From WYEN01 sp049976205 (lineage in GTDB: Archaea > Thermoproteota > Thermoprotei_A > Sulfolobales > AG1): 64,000 bases of DNA. The notes below the pieces were generated by a model. That model was not told the DNA's origin, searched no databases, and saw nothing but the letters and a program-made list of their open reading frames with translations. The stretch lies in assembly GCA_049976205.1 (NCBI GenBank), contig JBMFIR010000003.1, positions 1 to 64,000 on the forward strand. Reading direction: 5' to 3'. The position numbers and the translations under genes are program-made. Positions 8,426 to 16,928 of the stretch are shown piece after piece. Position 1 is the first letter of the stretch. Each line of letters opens with the position of its first letter.

Positions 8426-9673
8426 TTGAGTAGTGTTTTAGAAATTGCTGAGAAGATCCTTAGAAAATATTCTTTATGCGATAATTGTTTAGGAAGGTTC
8501 TTCGCTAGATTAGGTAGAGGATTAACTAACGATATCAGAGGCAGATCTATTAAAACAGTTATTCTAATGGATCTATTTACTAAATATAGTGCTTCTGAAA
8601 GAAGTAAATTATTAAATGATTTAAGAGAATTTGCTGTAAGAGGCGGAGAACCTTTCAAAACAACACTCGAGAAATTATCAGGCGAGAAAGTTGCTGAAGA
8701 TAAATGTTTTGTATGCGGATCTAAGATAAAGAATTTTTTTGAGGAGTACTCTGAGAGATCTCTGAAGATCCTTGAGCGAGAGAATTTAAAGAGATTTCTT
8801 ATAGGAGTGTCTGTGCCTAGAGAGATTATTGAGAGAGAGGAGGAGATAGCACGTGAATTCAGAATAGATTCTTGGGAAAGTATCAAGAATGAATTAAAAA
8901 GAGAAATTGGTAAGAGAATAAGGGATCGGGGATATATACCAGATTTCGAGGATCCCGATATAATCATTAATATCGATATAGGTACAGGAGCGATAGTAAC
9001 CAGCTACCCATCAGCACTTTACTTACTGAGAGTAGCTAAATTAGAGAAAGGCTATAGACTAAAGAGAGCTAGGGATTCGCTAGAGAATATATTAAGTGAT
9101 AAATTAAGGATCTATGAGCCCTCCTATATAAGACTTCATCTACTAGCTCGAGACAGCAGAAATTATGCGATCCGAGAACCAGGCATATACACTATTTTAG
9201 AAATACACTCGCCTAAAAGAGGAAAACCATCAGTTGAAGAACTCAAGAATTTGCTAAAGGATCTGTATCCCTTTAGAGTAGATGTTATCTCTAGGGTCTC
9301 TAAGAGAGATATCTATGAATTATCGCAAAAACTCACTAAAGTGATCTACGAGATCAAGATTTTTCCTAAAGGATCCGTTGAAATAGGTAAATTAGAGAAA
9401 ATTCTCTTAGAAAATAAAAACACGCTCTACATAACACAGATGACCCCTACAAGATTACTAGAGAGAGTAGGTGAGAGAATTAGAAGAGGCCAAGTGGTTT
9501 TTAGAGAGTATGGTGTAGAGAATAATTTATTGAAAATAATTATCCAAATAGATAAGTATCTATTCCCGGAGGAATTTGTTACGGGAGATAGTGGAAGAAC
9601 AGACCCTAGCTTATCAAGTATGCTAGGGATCGATCTGGAGATTAAGGATATATCTATAATTGATATGATCTAA
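8426..9673 (+). CDS. pus10: Pus10-family tRNA pseudouridine synthase (divergent active site)
   Basis: 415 aa. Archaeal Pus10 makes pseudouridine 54 and/or 55 in the tRNA T loop. The N-terminal zinc-binding part has paired cysteines, CDNC at 18-21 and CFVC near 94-97, followed by a THUMP-like region. The C-terminal GDSGRTDPSLSSMLG stretch is a family hallmark. The usual active-site sequence GREDVDVR is not conserved: the aligned stretch is A241-R242-D243-S244-R245-N246-Y247, so the catalytic Asp is either displaced by one residue or lost. The start is TTG, since the upstream ATG is out of frame and stops. A C/D sRNA ends about 40 bases upstream, possibly in the same transcript. Confidence 0.85.
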   Translation: MSSVLEIAEKILRKYSLCDNCLGRFFARLGRGLTNDIRGRSIKTVILMDLFTKYSASERSKLLNDLREFAVRGGEPFKTTLEKLSGEKVAEDKCFVCGSKIKNFFEEYSERSLKILERENLKRFLIGVSVPREIIEREEEIAREFRIDSWESIKNELKREIGKRIRDRGYIPDFEDPDIIINIDIGTGAIVTSYPSALYLLRVAKLEKGYRLKRARDSLENILSDKLRIYEPSYIRLHLLARDSRNYAIREPGIYTILEIHSPKRGKPSVEELKNLLKDLYPFRVDVISRVSKRDIYELSQKLTKVIYEIKIFPKGSVEIGKLEKILLENKNTLYITQMTPTRLLERVGERIRRGQVVFREYGVENNLLKIIIQIDKYLFPEEFVTGDSGRTDPSLSSMLGIDLEIKDISIIDMI

Positions 9674-9685
9674 GTTTTACGTAAC

Positions 9686-10432
9686 CTATTGATATATATT
9701 TCTTTTCTTAAAGATGTAGGCTAGTACAATTGATTGCGTAACTAAATTAGCTATTGAGTAGTAGAGATACGAAAGGTTTTTATCTATAATATTCATAAAG
9801 TACTCAATAATATAAGCCGAGGACGCTGTAGGTGGTGTAAGTGCTATATATCTAAGATTGCCCGGAACTATTGTAACTGGGTAGTAGACTGGTGGAAAAA
9901 CAGATAATCCCAGCCCTAATATTGTGGCTAGTGGCCACACATGTTTTTCTGTTTTGAGAAATGTTGATAGTAGAAAAACAAATAGTGATATACTGATCCA
10001 TAGAGCTATTGTCAACACAGATATTAAACCTACAATAAATAGATCTCGGATTATATTTAGTATAAAACCAATTATTATAAATAAAGCTAGTGAGGGGAGA
10101 GCCCATATATATGCTGAGAATGCTAGCCCCAACACATATGTCCACGAGGATTTTGGTGTTGCTATGAACATGTCTTGTAGCTTTAGGTTGAATCTGTACC
10201 ATACTAAATCTGCTATTAATCCATATGCTGATGCAGCCATAGACATTATTAATCCCCCGATGAATGCGTATATAACAGCATTTTCTCTACCAATGACATA
10301 GAGTAAGAATACATATGATACAGGTCCTAGACTGAACGCTGCAAACCACATCGGATTATTCTTCAGAGGAATGAATCCATTGAATAGTCCTAGTACTGCA
10401 ACAGATCTTAGCTCGCTAAATATTTTCTTCAT
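9686..10432 (-). CDS. ABC-2 type transporter permease
   Basis: 248 aa from the chosen ATG, with six predicted membrane segments and no large soluble domain, as in ABC-2 exporter permeases. A longer reading from a TTG at 10453 would include the GAGGAGGA ribosome site itself in the coding region, so the ATG at 10432, about 7 bases after that site, is preferred. It overlaps the end of the upstream ABC ATPase gene by 17 bases, so the two form one translation-coupled exporter. The substrate is unknown; drugs, peptides or lipids are typical. The gene ends convergently, 12 bases from pus10. Confidence 0.8.
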   Translation of the reverse strand: MKKIFSELRSVAVLGLFNGFIPLKNNPMWFAAFSLGPVSYVFLLYVIGRENAVIYAFIGGLIMSMAASAYGLIADLVWYRFNLKLQDMFIATPKSSWTYVLGLAFSAYIWALPSLALFIIIGFILNIIRDLFIVGLISVLTIALWISISLFVFLLSTFLKTEKHVWPLATILGLGLSVFPPVYYPVTIVPGNLRYIALTPPTASSAYIIEYFMNIIDKNLSYLYYSIANLVTQSIVLAYIFKKRNIYQ

Positions 10433-11342
10433 ACTCTTCCTCCTCGCCCCCAAGAATCAATAGATCTCCTATAGATACAGATCTGAACCTACTCCTAATA
10501 CCCTCTTGAATTAGTATTAGTGAAAGTTTCTCTAGAGCCACGTAGTCTCTGAAGTATGCTACAGCTATATTTCTTAAGTAAACTACTTTATCAGAATATC
10601 TCTCAATTAATTCCCTCACTCTACTACCTGATCCGTTACTTAGATAGATGTCTATTGCTCCTGAGAAACTTATCATAGATCTAATATCACTCGTTCTTCC
10701 CTGAGCAAATACTCTACCTTTGGACAAAGCAATTACGTAATCACTAATTGCTTCAATCTCGTCTGGGTTATGGCTAGAGACAACAATTAATCTGCCTCTT
10801 CTTCTCAATGAGTCTAGTGAAGCCCAGAAAGTTCTTCTAGCCACAGGGTCGAGACCAGATGTTGGCTCATCTAAAAAGACTATTTCGGCCTCAGAGGCTA
10901 AGACCGCTGATGCAACAACTCTCTGCTGCATTCCATAGGATAATTCTGAGGATCTCTTATCTTTTACTTGATAAAGACCCATTTCCTCGAGGATCTCTAA
11001 AGTCCTCTCCTTAGCCTCTTTATAGCTAAAACCTCTATAAAGAAGATAATTCAGTATAAATTGATAGGGTGTGGAGAAACTAGGCGGAGTCGCTGCCTGA
11101 GGCATAAAAGCAATTAATTCCCTAACTCTCTCAGGTTGTTTCACGACATCTATATTTCTCATATATACTTTTCCTGAAGTTGGTTTCAAGACGCCTGCTA
11201 AGATCTTGAGAAGAGTTGTTTTCCCAGCACCATTAGCACCTATTAGGGCTACTATACCCTCTCTAGGTGTCTCTACAGAGACTTTGTCTAGAGCCTTTAC
11301 GCCATCTCCATAGATCTTTGTTAAATCTATTGTGACGATCAA
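10416..11342 (-). CDS. ABC transporter ATP-binding protein (ABC-2 exporter)
   Basis: 308 aa. The nucleotide-binding domain fills residues 1-220, with Walker A GANGAGKTT, the Q-loop in FMPQAA, the signature LSYGMQQR, Walker B IVFLDEPTSGLD and the H-switch in SSHNPDE. An extra domain of about 85 residues follows, as in many DrrA/CcmA-like exporter ATPases. The start is TTG, preceded by GGTGAT at a 5-base distance. It powers the membrane protein encoded by the overlapping downstream gene. The acidic tail EEEEYEENI is encoded in the overlap region. Confidence 0.9.
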   Translation of the reverse strand: MIVTIDLTKIYGDGVKALDKVSVETPREGIVALIGANGAGKTTLLKILAGVLKPTSGKVYMRNIDVVKQPERVRELIAFMPQAATPPSFSTPYQFILNYLLYRGFSYKEAKERTLEILEEMGLYQVKDKRSSELSYGMQQRVVASAVLASEAEIVFLDEPTSGLDPVARRTFWASLDSLRRRGRLIVVSSHNPDEIEAISDYVIALSKGRVFAQGRTSDIRSMISFSGAIDIYLSNGSGSRVRELIERYSDKVVYLRNIAVAYFRDYVALEKLSLILIQEGIRSRFRSVSIGDLLILGGEEEEYEENI

Positions 11343-11492
11343 GTTTTATCACCACCTTAATGTACATACTTTATAATTACCAGCGACTCAAATGTTTATT
11401 AATACTTGGGAGTGCTAGCCTAAAATATATTTCTTAGAAAGAAAATAAGCTTCGTATAATAATCAATTCCTCTCAAATATTCTCATATATTC

Positions 11493-12764
11493 TCATATGG
11501 GGCATCTGGTGTATCTGATACTATCATCGTAGGCCGAGTCTAATTTAACTCTTCCTATAACAACACCTCCTATTTCACCTGCGTACTTAGTTAAGATCTT
11601 AATTATTTTCTCGGAAGGCCGGATCTCGTCTAGTATTCCTGGAGCAACTTCTCTTAAGTTCTTATCAAGAATCGAGACTATTAATCCTCTCTCGCTTCCT
11701 GCTTGAATAACGTTTACCTCATACCCTTGGTATTTGAAGAATTGTTTGTCCTGCGGGATCTTCTCGTGTCTCACGTATAGATATATGCTGTTCTCTATTG
11801 CACTACCATAATCGATTCTTGTCCCAAGAATCTTCTCAAACTCTGAAATCATCTCCGGTCTCAACTGATCTCCAGAGAAAAGACATGATCCTATCAGTAG
11901 CATCTTACTCAGATCTTCTTGTCTCAGTGAGGCTCCATCAAAGAATTTCTTATAGGCGTAGGCTCTGAGAATCTTTCTATCTTCTCTGGATCTTGTCTTC
12001 ACATTCTGCGGTGGTGATAATCTAACTATTTTCATAGTCTCTAAGGATAAGTTAAAGGGGATCACAATTTGATCTCTTTGAAGAACAATTAGATGCGTCG
12101 CCTTAACATATCTCGCTAAATCAAGCTTCATCTCAATAGCTGATGGATGATTAATCCATCCGTCAGTGTTAATAATGATAACCTCGGCACCTGAGGAAAC
12201 AGCTCTCTCAACGAGATCTATTACAGCACCAATTATCCTAGAAGAGTACTGAGAAGGAGTTAGTGAACCAATTATTCTTATCTCATCTGGAAAAAGTTCT
12301 CTCAACCAAATAACAGGCTCCTTAGGACAAGCCAACGACACAAAGCTTGGCAAAGCAATATCTTGTTGACCAATATCAGCATCAACTACACATGCTCTCA
12401 AACCCTTTGCAAGAGCCTTATTAACAGCTAGTGCTGAGAAAGTGGTTTTACCAGACTCAATAGGGCCAATAACTACTATTCTAGTGCCTCGCTCAATTAT
12501 TTTATCGACTACCTCAAACCACTCTAGTGTGGTCTCGTCAATCTCTCTAGGATATTCTACGTAGCCGCCCTCACCTAATGATACCTCTGCTGAGGACTCC
12601 TCTAAGGAATATATGGGGTAGCTTCTATACAGTGAGATAACAATACTTTCGCCCTGAGTCATTATCTTACCTAAGATAGAGATCTTGCCTGATAGAACTT
12701 TAAGTGAGGCTGGGCCAGCGACTCTCACTATACTATTCTTAGATAAGTATATTACGCTTCTCAT
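11493..12764 (-). CDS. Clp1/Grc3-type polynucleotide 5'-hydroxyl kinase
   Basis: 423 aa from the ATG at 12764. The open frame continues 39 codons further upstream, but that extension is AT-rich, low-complexity and unlike the family, so it was dropped. The P-loop GPIESGKTT is at 100-108 with the downstream VVDADIGQQ (Walker B/lid region) typical of the Clp1/Nol9/Grc3 kinases. Archaeal members phosphorylate the 5'-OH ends of RNA and DNA using NTP and may act in tRNA or rRNA processing. The C-terminal 150 residues match the family's extra beta domain only loosely. No RNA ligase or endonuclease gene is adjacent. Confidence 0.85.
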   Translation of the reverse strand: MRSVIYLSKNSIVRVAGPASLKVLSGKISILGKIMTQGESIVISLYRSYPIYSLEESSAEVSLGEGGYVEYPREIDETTLEWFEVVDKIIERGTRIVVIGPIESGKTTFSALAVNKALAKGLRACVVDADIGQQDIALPSFVSLACPKEPVIWLRELFPDEIRIIGSLTPSQYSSRIIGAVIDLVERAVSSGAEVIIINTDGWINHPSAIEMKLDLARYVKATHLIVLQRDQIVIPFNLSLETMKIVRLSPPQNVKTRSREDRKILRAYAYKKFFDGASLRQEDLSKMLLIGSCLFSGDQLRPEMISEFEKILGTRIDYGSAIENSIYLYVRHEKIPQDKQFFKYQGYEVNVIQAGSERGLIVSILDKNLREVAPGILDEIRPSEKIIKILTKYAGEIGGVVIGRVKLDSAYDDSIRYTRCPI

Positions 12765-13102
12765 CACTCTCAAGTAATTTTTAGAATTGGAAAATAAAAG
12801 ATGAATACAACAATTATTAGAGTTAAAAAATGATCTAGTATTATTGCCTGAAGATATCATATTTATGAGGCAGTGGATCATAATACGAAATAATTATTTT
12901 ATATGTTTCTTAATTATAAACATTGTAGACTTCAAATTTAATTCTATTATAAGTGAATTAGAAGAAATCTCTCCAGAAGGAGAATATTTACTCTGATATA
13001 TTCTGCTGTCGCCTCCCCCCGAGATTTATGATGCCTCAGAAAATAGAGTTTTAGATTAATATATAGATAGATCTAAAAAATTGAATAAGTAAATTTTAAA
13101 CT
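12765..13102. other. Intergenic region, 338 bp, with hairpins but no gene seen
   Basis: It separates the RNA kinase gene from the encapsulin gene, both on the minus strand. It contains a small perfect hairpin TCTCC-AGAA-GGAGA at 12970-12983, a longer inverted repeat ATTGCCT/AGGCAGT at 12844-12850 and 12869-12875 (one wobble pair), and a C6 tract near 13015. On the minus strand this region should hold the terminator of the encapsulin gene and the promoter of the kinase gene. I found no tRNA or complete C/D box RNA in it. Confidence 0.5.
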
Positions 13103-14167
13103 CTAGCTCTCCATAATAACTATTCCCTTAGGATCCTTTATTTTAACACCGAGCGATGACCATATTCTAAACACTTGAGAACCGTTTTCAGGGCCTACAT
13201 AATCTAATTCTCCGTCTCCTCCAAAAACTACTTCTATCACATCTCTTATGTTGTGAAGAAGAATCACTTTATTATCAGGAATTATTGAAGAGACAATTAT
13301 CTCATCTACTAAAGCTCTTATTCTCTCAAGATCTATTACACCAACCCTCTCACTTGTTGCTACTAACTTAGCGTATCTAGACGGGCTCAGTATCACCGCG
13401 ATAGGCTTCCTCATCCCCTCTCTAAACAGCTCAGCCACTGCTTGAGCGATATCTTTTACAGATTCACCTGGTGTATCCCATGAACCTAATTTAGCTCTCT
13501 TAACCTCTTTACAACCTAATATGCTCTCAAGAATCTTCTTATCCTCGGAGCTGGCTAGCTGAAGTACTTGGTTGAATATCTCCGGAGCATCAAAGATCTT
13601 TGATGCGTGGTAATAATCAATTGTTTTTTGAGGAATCGCTAATTTATAGGATACTTCACTTAGTGGCAGAATAGATCTCTCGAAACCTCTTTCTCCGATT
13701 CTTTGATAAGGTACTGCCTCAACGCCTCTTCCTATAACATATTTAGGTAGTTTGTTAGCAAGGATCCTTGACTTAGAAAGTGCTTCTCTAAATTCTTTTT
13801 TAATAAGATCCTCTATACTACTCGACGAATCATTATTATTTTTATCATTGCTTCTCGCATTAATCGACTTATTTCCTAGCAAAGCTCTTATCTCTTCAGC
13901 ACCCTTCTCTAACTCTTTAATTTGTTCAGGGTCAAGTCTCTTGAGCATCTCGAGAAATTCTCCTACATGAGTTTTTTCTTCACGCGCAATATCCTCAAAG
14001 ACTTTCTTAACATTTTCGTCATCAATCGATCTTGATAATTGCAGATATAGATTAATAGCGTCTAACTCAGCTATGATTGCTAGCCTTAAAGCATCTCTTA
14101 TTTCATCTGGGGATAATTTCTTGCTTGGTATCTCTAGGGGATTCTTGGATAACATAGAAATCATCAT
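13103..14167 (-). CDS. Ferritin-like domain fused to encapsulin shell protein
   Basis: 354 aa. Residues 20-95 are a ferritin-like helical domain with E34 in IIAELDAINLY and the iron-binding E64-K-T-H67 motif (ExxH). An Asn/Ser/Asp-rich linker at about 98-117 joins it to an HK97-fold encapsulin domain (about 120-354). That domain matches T. maritima encapsulin in the P-domain (LIKKEFREAL), in the SPSRYAKLV helix and in the C-terminal FGGDGELDYVGPENGSQVF and VKIKDPKGIVIM strands. This is the domain order of the Pyrococcus furiosus virus-like particle protein. It should form a hollow shell with ferroxidase domains inside, for iron storage or peroxide defence. Three Met codons (1, 2, 5) could be the start. 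A TTTAAATA box lies directly upstream. Confidence 0.9.
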   Translation of the reverse strand: MMISMLSKNPLEIPSKKLSPDEIRDALRLAIIAELDAINLYLQLSRSIDDENVKKVFEDIAREEKTHVGEFLEMLKRLDPEQIKELEKGAEEIRALLGNKSINARSNDKNNNDSSSSIEDLIKKEFREALSKSRILANKLPKYVIGRGVEAVPYQRIGERGFERSILPLSEVSYKLAIPQKTIDYYHASKIFDAPEIFNQVLQLASSEDKKILESILGCKEVKRAKLGSWDTPGESVKDIAQAVAELFREGMRKPIAVILSPSRYAKLVATSERVGVIDLERIRALVDEIIVSSIIPDNKVILLHNIRDVIEVVFGGDGELDYVGPENGSQVFRIWSSLGVKIKDPKGIVIMES

Positions 14168-14222
14168 TATTTAAATACTTAAGCGTCTTAATAAATTGAT
14201 TTACTTTCCTTGGATCTTAATG

Positions 14223-14254
14223 CATATGTTTCATATGGGACAAGAATATAAATT
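14223..14254 (+). promoter_or_regulatory. Promoter of htpX: CATATG-TTT-CATATG element and TATA box
   Basis: Two palindromic CATATG hexamers separated by TTT (14223-14237) form a perfect inverted repeat. It stands just upstream of a TATA box, AATATAAAT (14246-14254). The TATA centre is about 30 bases before the GTG at 14281, which fits a leaderless or very short-leader mRNA. The repeat sits where a transcription factor would block or recruit TBP/TFB. It also lies upstream of the divergent encapsulin gene. Confidence 0.45.
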
Positions 14255-14280
14255 ACTATTTCCTATTAAATCTTTATGGT

Positions 14281-15390
14281 GTGGAAAGAGTGCTGATTGG
14301 TCTGTGGTGGAACCCGTTAGTATGGATCCTTGCGATGCTAGGCTATATTGCAATGTTTGTAATAGCTTCCTTAGTAGCACCTAAAGTAGCTAATAAATTA
14401 TCAGGTAAATTCTCATTACATGCATCAATGATCATATTATTCCTAACAATACTATTTGTATTTGTATCATCTCTCCTGGGGATAGCCTATGGTGTTCTCG
14501 TGGCAATAGGTGTGCAGGCTAACACTAGTAATATGATGGCTTTATTAAGCTCTCTAGTTATTCCAATGATCATATTTGTAGTTGCGATGAACCTCATAGT
14601 ATACTTGATATCACCATACATAATTAACTTAACCTATGGTGCTACAAGAGATGATAGACTACAAGAGATCGTTAATAAAGCAGCAACAAAACTAGGACTG
14701 AGCAAGCCGCCTAAAGCAGTTGTTGTGAGAGGCCCCCCGAACGCATTTGCATATGGAAATATTTTAGCAGGTAGATATGTTGCGGTTTCAGAGGAGATGA
14801 TTAGATTAACTAATGAGGAGGAGCTTGAGGCTGTTGTAGGTCATGAGATAGGTCATCATCTACATAAAGATAATATGATTATGCTATTCCTAGGAATTCT
14901 GCCTTCTGTAATATACTATTTAGGTATAACACTAATTAACTCTGGTCTCTATAGCACAGGTTATAGTAGTAATAGAAGAAATGATTCAGGAGGACTAATA
15001 CTAGTCGCAACAGGCGTCGTAGCTGTCATGATATCATTTCTGTTGCAAATACTAATACTAGCATTTAGCAGATTAAGAGAATACTTTGCTGACTATGAAG
15101 GAGCTAGAGCAGCTGGTAGAAAAGCTATGCAGCGTTCACTAGCTAAGTTACATCTCTACTACAGAAGTAGTGGTAGAGCTAAGGAGACAATTGCTAGAAG
15201 TAATCTAAAGACATTATTTATATACGCATTAACCGAGGCTCTCGCGAATCCATTCTATAGCGTATCTGATGAGACTATTGAGAGAATAAAGAGAACAGGA
15301 TATACATCACTAGAAGAGATCTTTGCTACACATCCACCGATTCCAAAGAGGCTAAGAGCGCTAGATCAATACATAGAGCTATCCGAGTAA
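14281..15390 (+). CDS. htpX: HtpX-like M48 membrane metalloprotease
   Basis: 369 aa. Three or four N-terminal membrane segments (about 12-32, 48-78, 88-112) precede a cytoplasmic metalloprotease domain with the zinc motif H188-E-I-G-H192. A downstream glutamate in REYFADYEGARA (the third zinc ligand region) and further membrane segments at about 203-218 and 230-255 complete the M48B pattern. HtpX degrades damaged membrane proteins. The GTG start fits the TATA box about 30 bases upstream. It ends 17 bases before a convergent thioesterase gene. The divergent neighbour is the ferritin-encapsulin gene, so the pair may share stress control; this is inference. Confidence 0.9.
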   Translation: MERVLIGLWWNPLVWILAMLGYIAMFVIASLVAPKVANKLSGKFSLHASMIILFLTILFVFVSSLLGIAYGVLVAIGVQANTSNMMALLSSLVIPMIIFVVAMNLIVYLISPYIINLTYGATRDDRLQEIVNKAATKLGLSKPPKAVVVRGPPNAFAYGNILAGRYVAVSEEMIRLTNEEELEAVVGHEIGHHLHKDNMIMLFLGILPSVIYYLGITLINSGLYSTGYSSNRRNDSGGLILVATGVVAVMISFLLQILILAFSRLREYFADYEGARAAGRKAMQRSLAKLHLYYRSSGRAKETIARSNLKTLFIYALTEALANPFYSVSDETIERIKRTGYTSLEEIFATHPPIPKRLRALDQYIELSE

Positions 15391-15407
15391 TTTTTCTAAT
15401 CAACTTC

Positions 15408-15824
15408 TTAATTTTCAATATAATATTTTTTCCAAATCTCGATTAATTCCTTGGGACATTTAATAGATCTACCATTAATCTCAGCACAAACAATTGTTAA
15501 AGTTCCTCTCGCAGACAGTTTATCAGTGGATAAGTCATATATCTCAAAACCGTATTTTACACTTTTTTCCTTAATCTCTGAAACCCACATAGTAATCTCC
15601 ACAAGATCATTGTGTCTCAGAGGACTTAAGTACTGAATAAAAAATTCTACACGTGGTAACCATATCTTCCTTTCATTAAAAACACGATAATTCAAATCAC
15701 CTGATCTAAGAAGCTCCTCCTCGGTTCTCTCCACATATCTAGGATAGTTGCTGAAGTGAACAACACCAGCTGCGTCTGTATCAACGAAAGGCACATAGAA
15801 TCTGTAGCGGAATTTCTCTCCCAT
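15408..15824 (-). CDS. Acyl-CoA thioesterase, 4HBT/YbgC family
   Basis: 138 aa hotdog-fold protein. The DTDAAGVVHFSNYPRYVE motif at 15-32 contains D17, the catalytic aspartate of the 4-hydroxybenzoyl-CoA thioesterase/YbgC group. The rest (a beta-rich middle and a short C-terminal helix) has the expected size. It hydrolyses a CoA thioester; the acyl group is not predictable. It starts at ATG, in a region divergent from the alcohol dehydrogenase gene 48 bases away. Confidence 0.85.
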   Translation of the reverse strand: MGEKFRYRFYVPFVDTDAAGVVHFSNYPRYVERTEEELLRSGDLNYRVFNERKIWLPRVEFFIQYLSPLRHNDLVEITMWVSEIKEKSVKYGFEIYDLSTDKLSARGTLTIVCAEINGRSIKCPKELIEIWKKYYIEN

Positions 15825-15872
15825 CTGACCCCTTAATAACTTGGCTCATGTATCTATATATGGGTTATCATT

Positions 15873-16904
15873 TTGAGAGCTATAGTGATGACAGAAGTAG
15901 GAGATGTAGATAAACTTGTTGAGAGAGAAGTTGATGTTCCAAAGATCTCTGATGAAGAGATCTTAGTTAAAGTCTCTGGTTGCGGTATATGCTATAGGGA
16001 TACTCTTGCTAGGAGAGGTTTTATGCGTGTGAAACCACCAGTTATTCCTGGGCACGAGATCTCTGGAAAAATTGTTGAGAAAGGATCTAAGGTTCCCGAA
16101 AACTATTCCGTGGGAGATTACGTGGCTTCTCTAATATACATCTATGATCCTCGAGACCCGAAATGTGCTGAGGGTTACGAGAACATATGTAGATCTAGGA
16201 TCTCTATAGGTGAGGAGGTGGATGGATGCTACGCTGAGTATGTGAAGATCCCTTACTGGATCGCTGTTAAGATACCTAATTTAGGAGAAGCTAAACCAGA
16301 GGCTTATAGCTTTGCAGCATGTATAATTGGAACAATAGTGAGAGCATTAAAAACTATCGGAGGCTCCAAAAAAGGGGACAAGGTCTTGATTACTGGAGCG
16401 AGTGGTGGTGTAGGGATCCACGCTGTGCAAGTGGCTAGAGCATATGGTCTAGAGACAATAGCAGTTACTAGAAGCGAGGAAAAAGCAAAGTTTATAAGAG
16501 AAGCTGGCGCAGATCATGTCATCGTTTACAAAGACAAGTTTTCAGATGAAGTTAGAAAATTAACAGATGGAGAAGGAGTCGACTATGTTCTCGAAGCCGT
16601 TGGTGGCCCAACAATAAGAGAGTCTATAAGATCTCTTAAATGGGGAGGGAAAATATTGTTGATCGGGAACGTGGATCCTAATCCTCAGAATATAGCTCTA
16701 GGCCTACTGATACTTAGAGAGAACCACATAATGAGTGTAATGAACTCATGTAAACACGAACTCCGAGAAGCAATAGATCTTATTAGTAGAGGCTTGGTGA
16801 AACCTATTTATCGAACTATTCCACTTGATCAAAAAAGTATTAGAGATGCCCATAAAATACTCGAGAAAGGAGGTTCCGTAGGTAGAATAGTAATTACGCC
16901 GTGA
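15873..16904 (+). CDS. Zinc-dependent alcohol dehydrogenase (MDR family)
   Basis: 343 aa medium-chain dehydrogenase. The catalytic zinc ligands are C40 in GCGICYRD, H61 and E62 in PGHEISG. The NAD(P)-binding GASGGVGIHAVQ motif is near residue 175. The usual structural-zinc lobe of four closely spaced cysteines is largely missing: only two cysteines remain in the DPKCAEGYENIC stretch. The enzyme interconverts alcohols and aldehydes or ketones; a substrate cannot be named. The start is TTG, with a TATA-like TATATAT about 20 bases upstream. SufC follows after 24 bases on the same strand, but a functional link is not obvious. Confidence 0.88.
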   Translation: MRAIVMTEVGDVDKLVEREVDVPKISDEEILVKVSGCGICYRDTLARRGFMRVKPPVIPGHEISGKIVEKGSKVPENYSVGDYVASLIYIYDPRDPKCAEGYENICRSRISIGEEVDGCYAEYVKIPYWIAVKIPNLGEAKPEAYSFAACIIGTIVRALKTIGGSKKGDKVLITGASGGVGIHAVQVARAYGLETIAVTRSEEKAKFIREAGADHVIVYKDKFSDEVRKLTDGEGVDYVLEAVGGPTIRESIRSLKWGGKILLIGNVDPNPQNIALGLLILRENHIMSVMNSCKHELREAIDLISRGLVKPIYRTIPLDQKSIRDAHKILEKGGSVGRIVITP

Positions 16905-16928
16905 AGATAAGATTTCTTAGGTGTTCTC

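Noticed and set aside
8323..8967. Long open frame (about 214 codons) on the minus strand across the start of pus10
   Set aside because: It is serine/leucine-rich antisense to a conserved gene and covers the C/D sRNA; it has no family features.
9852..10202. Open frames antisense and out of frame to the ABC permease
   Set aside because: Shadows of a hydrophobic coding sequence with no start signals or motifs.
11474..11500. Direct repeat ATTCTCATAT next to the RNA kinase stop codon
   Set aside because: Only two copies, AT-rich, no array or target-site context.
12765..12881. 39-codon N-terminal extension of the RNA kinase gene
   Set aside because: Low-complexity Asn/Ser-rich, AT-rich and unlike the family; the ATG at 12764 gives a normal N-terminus.
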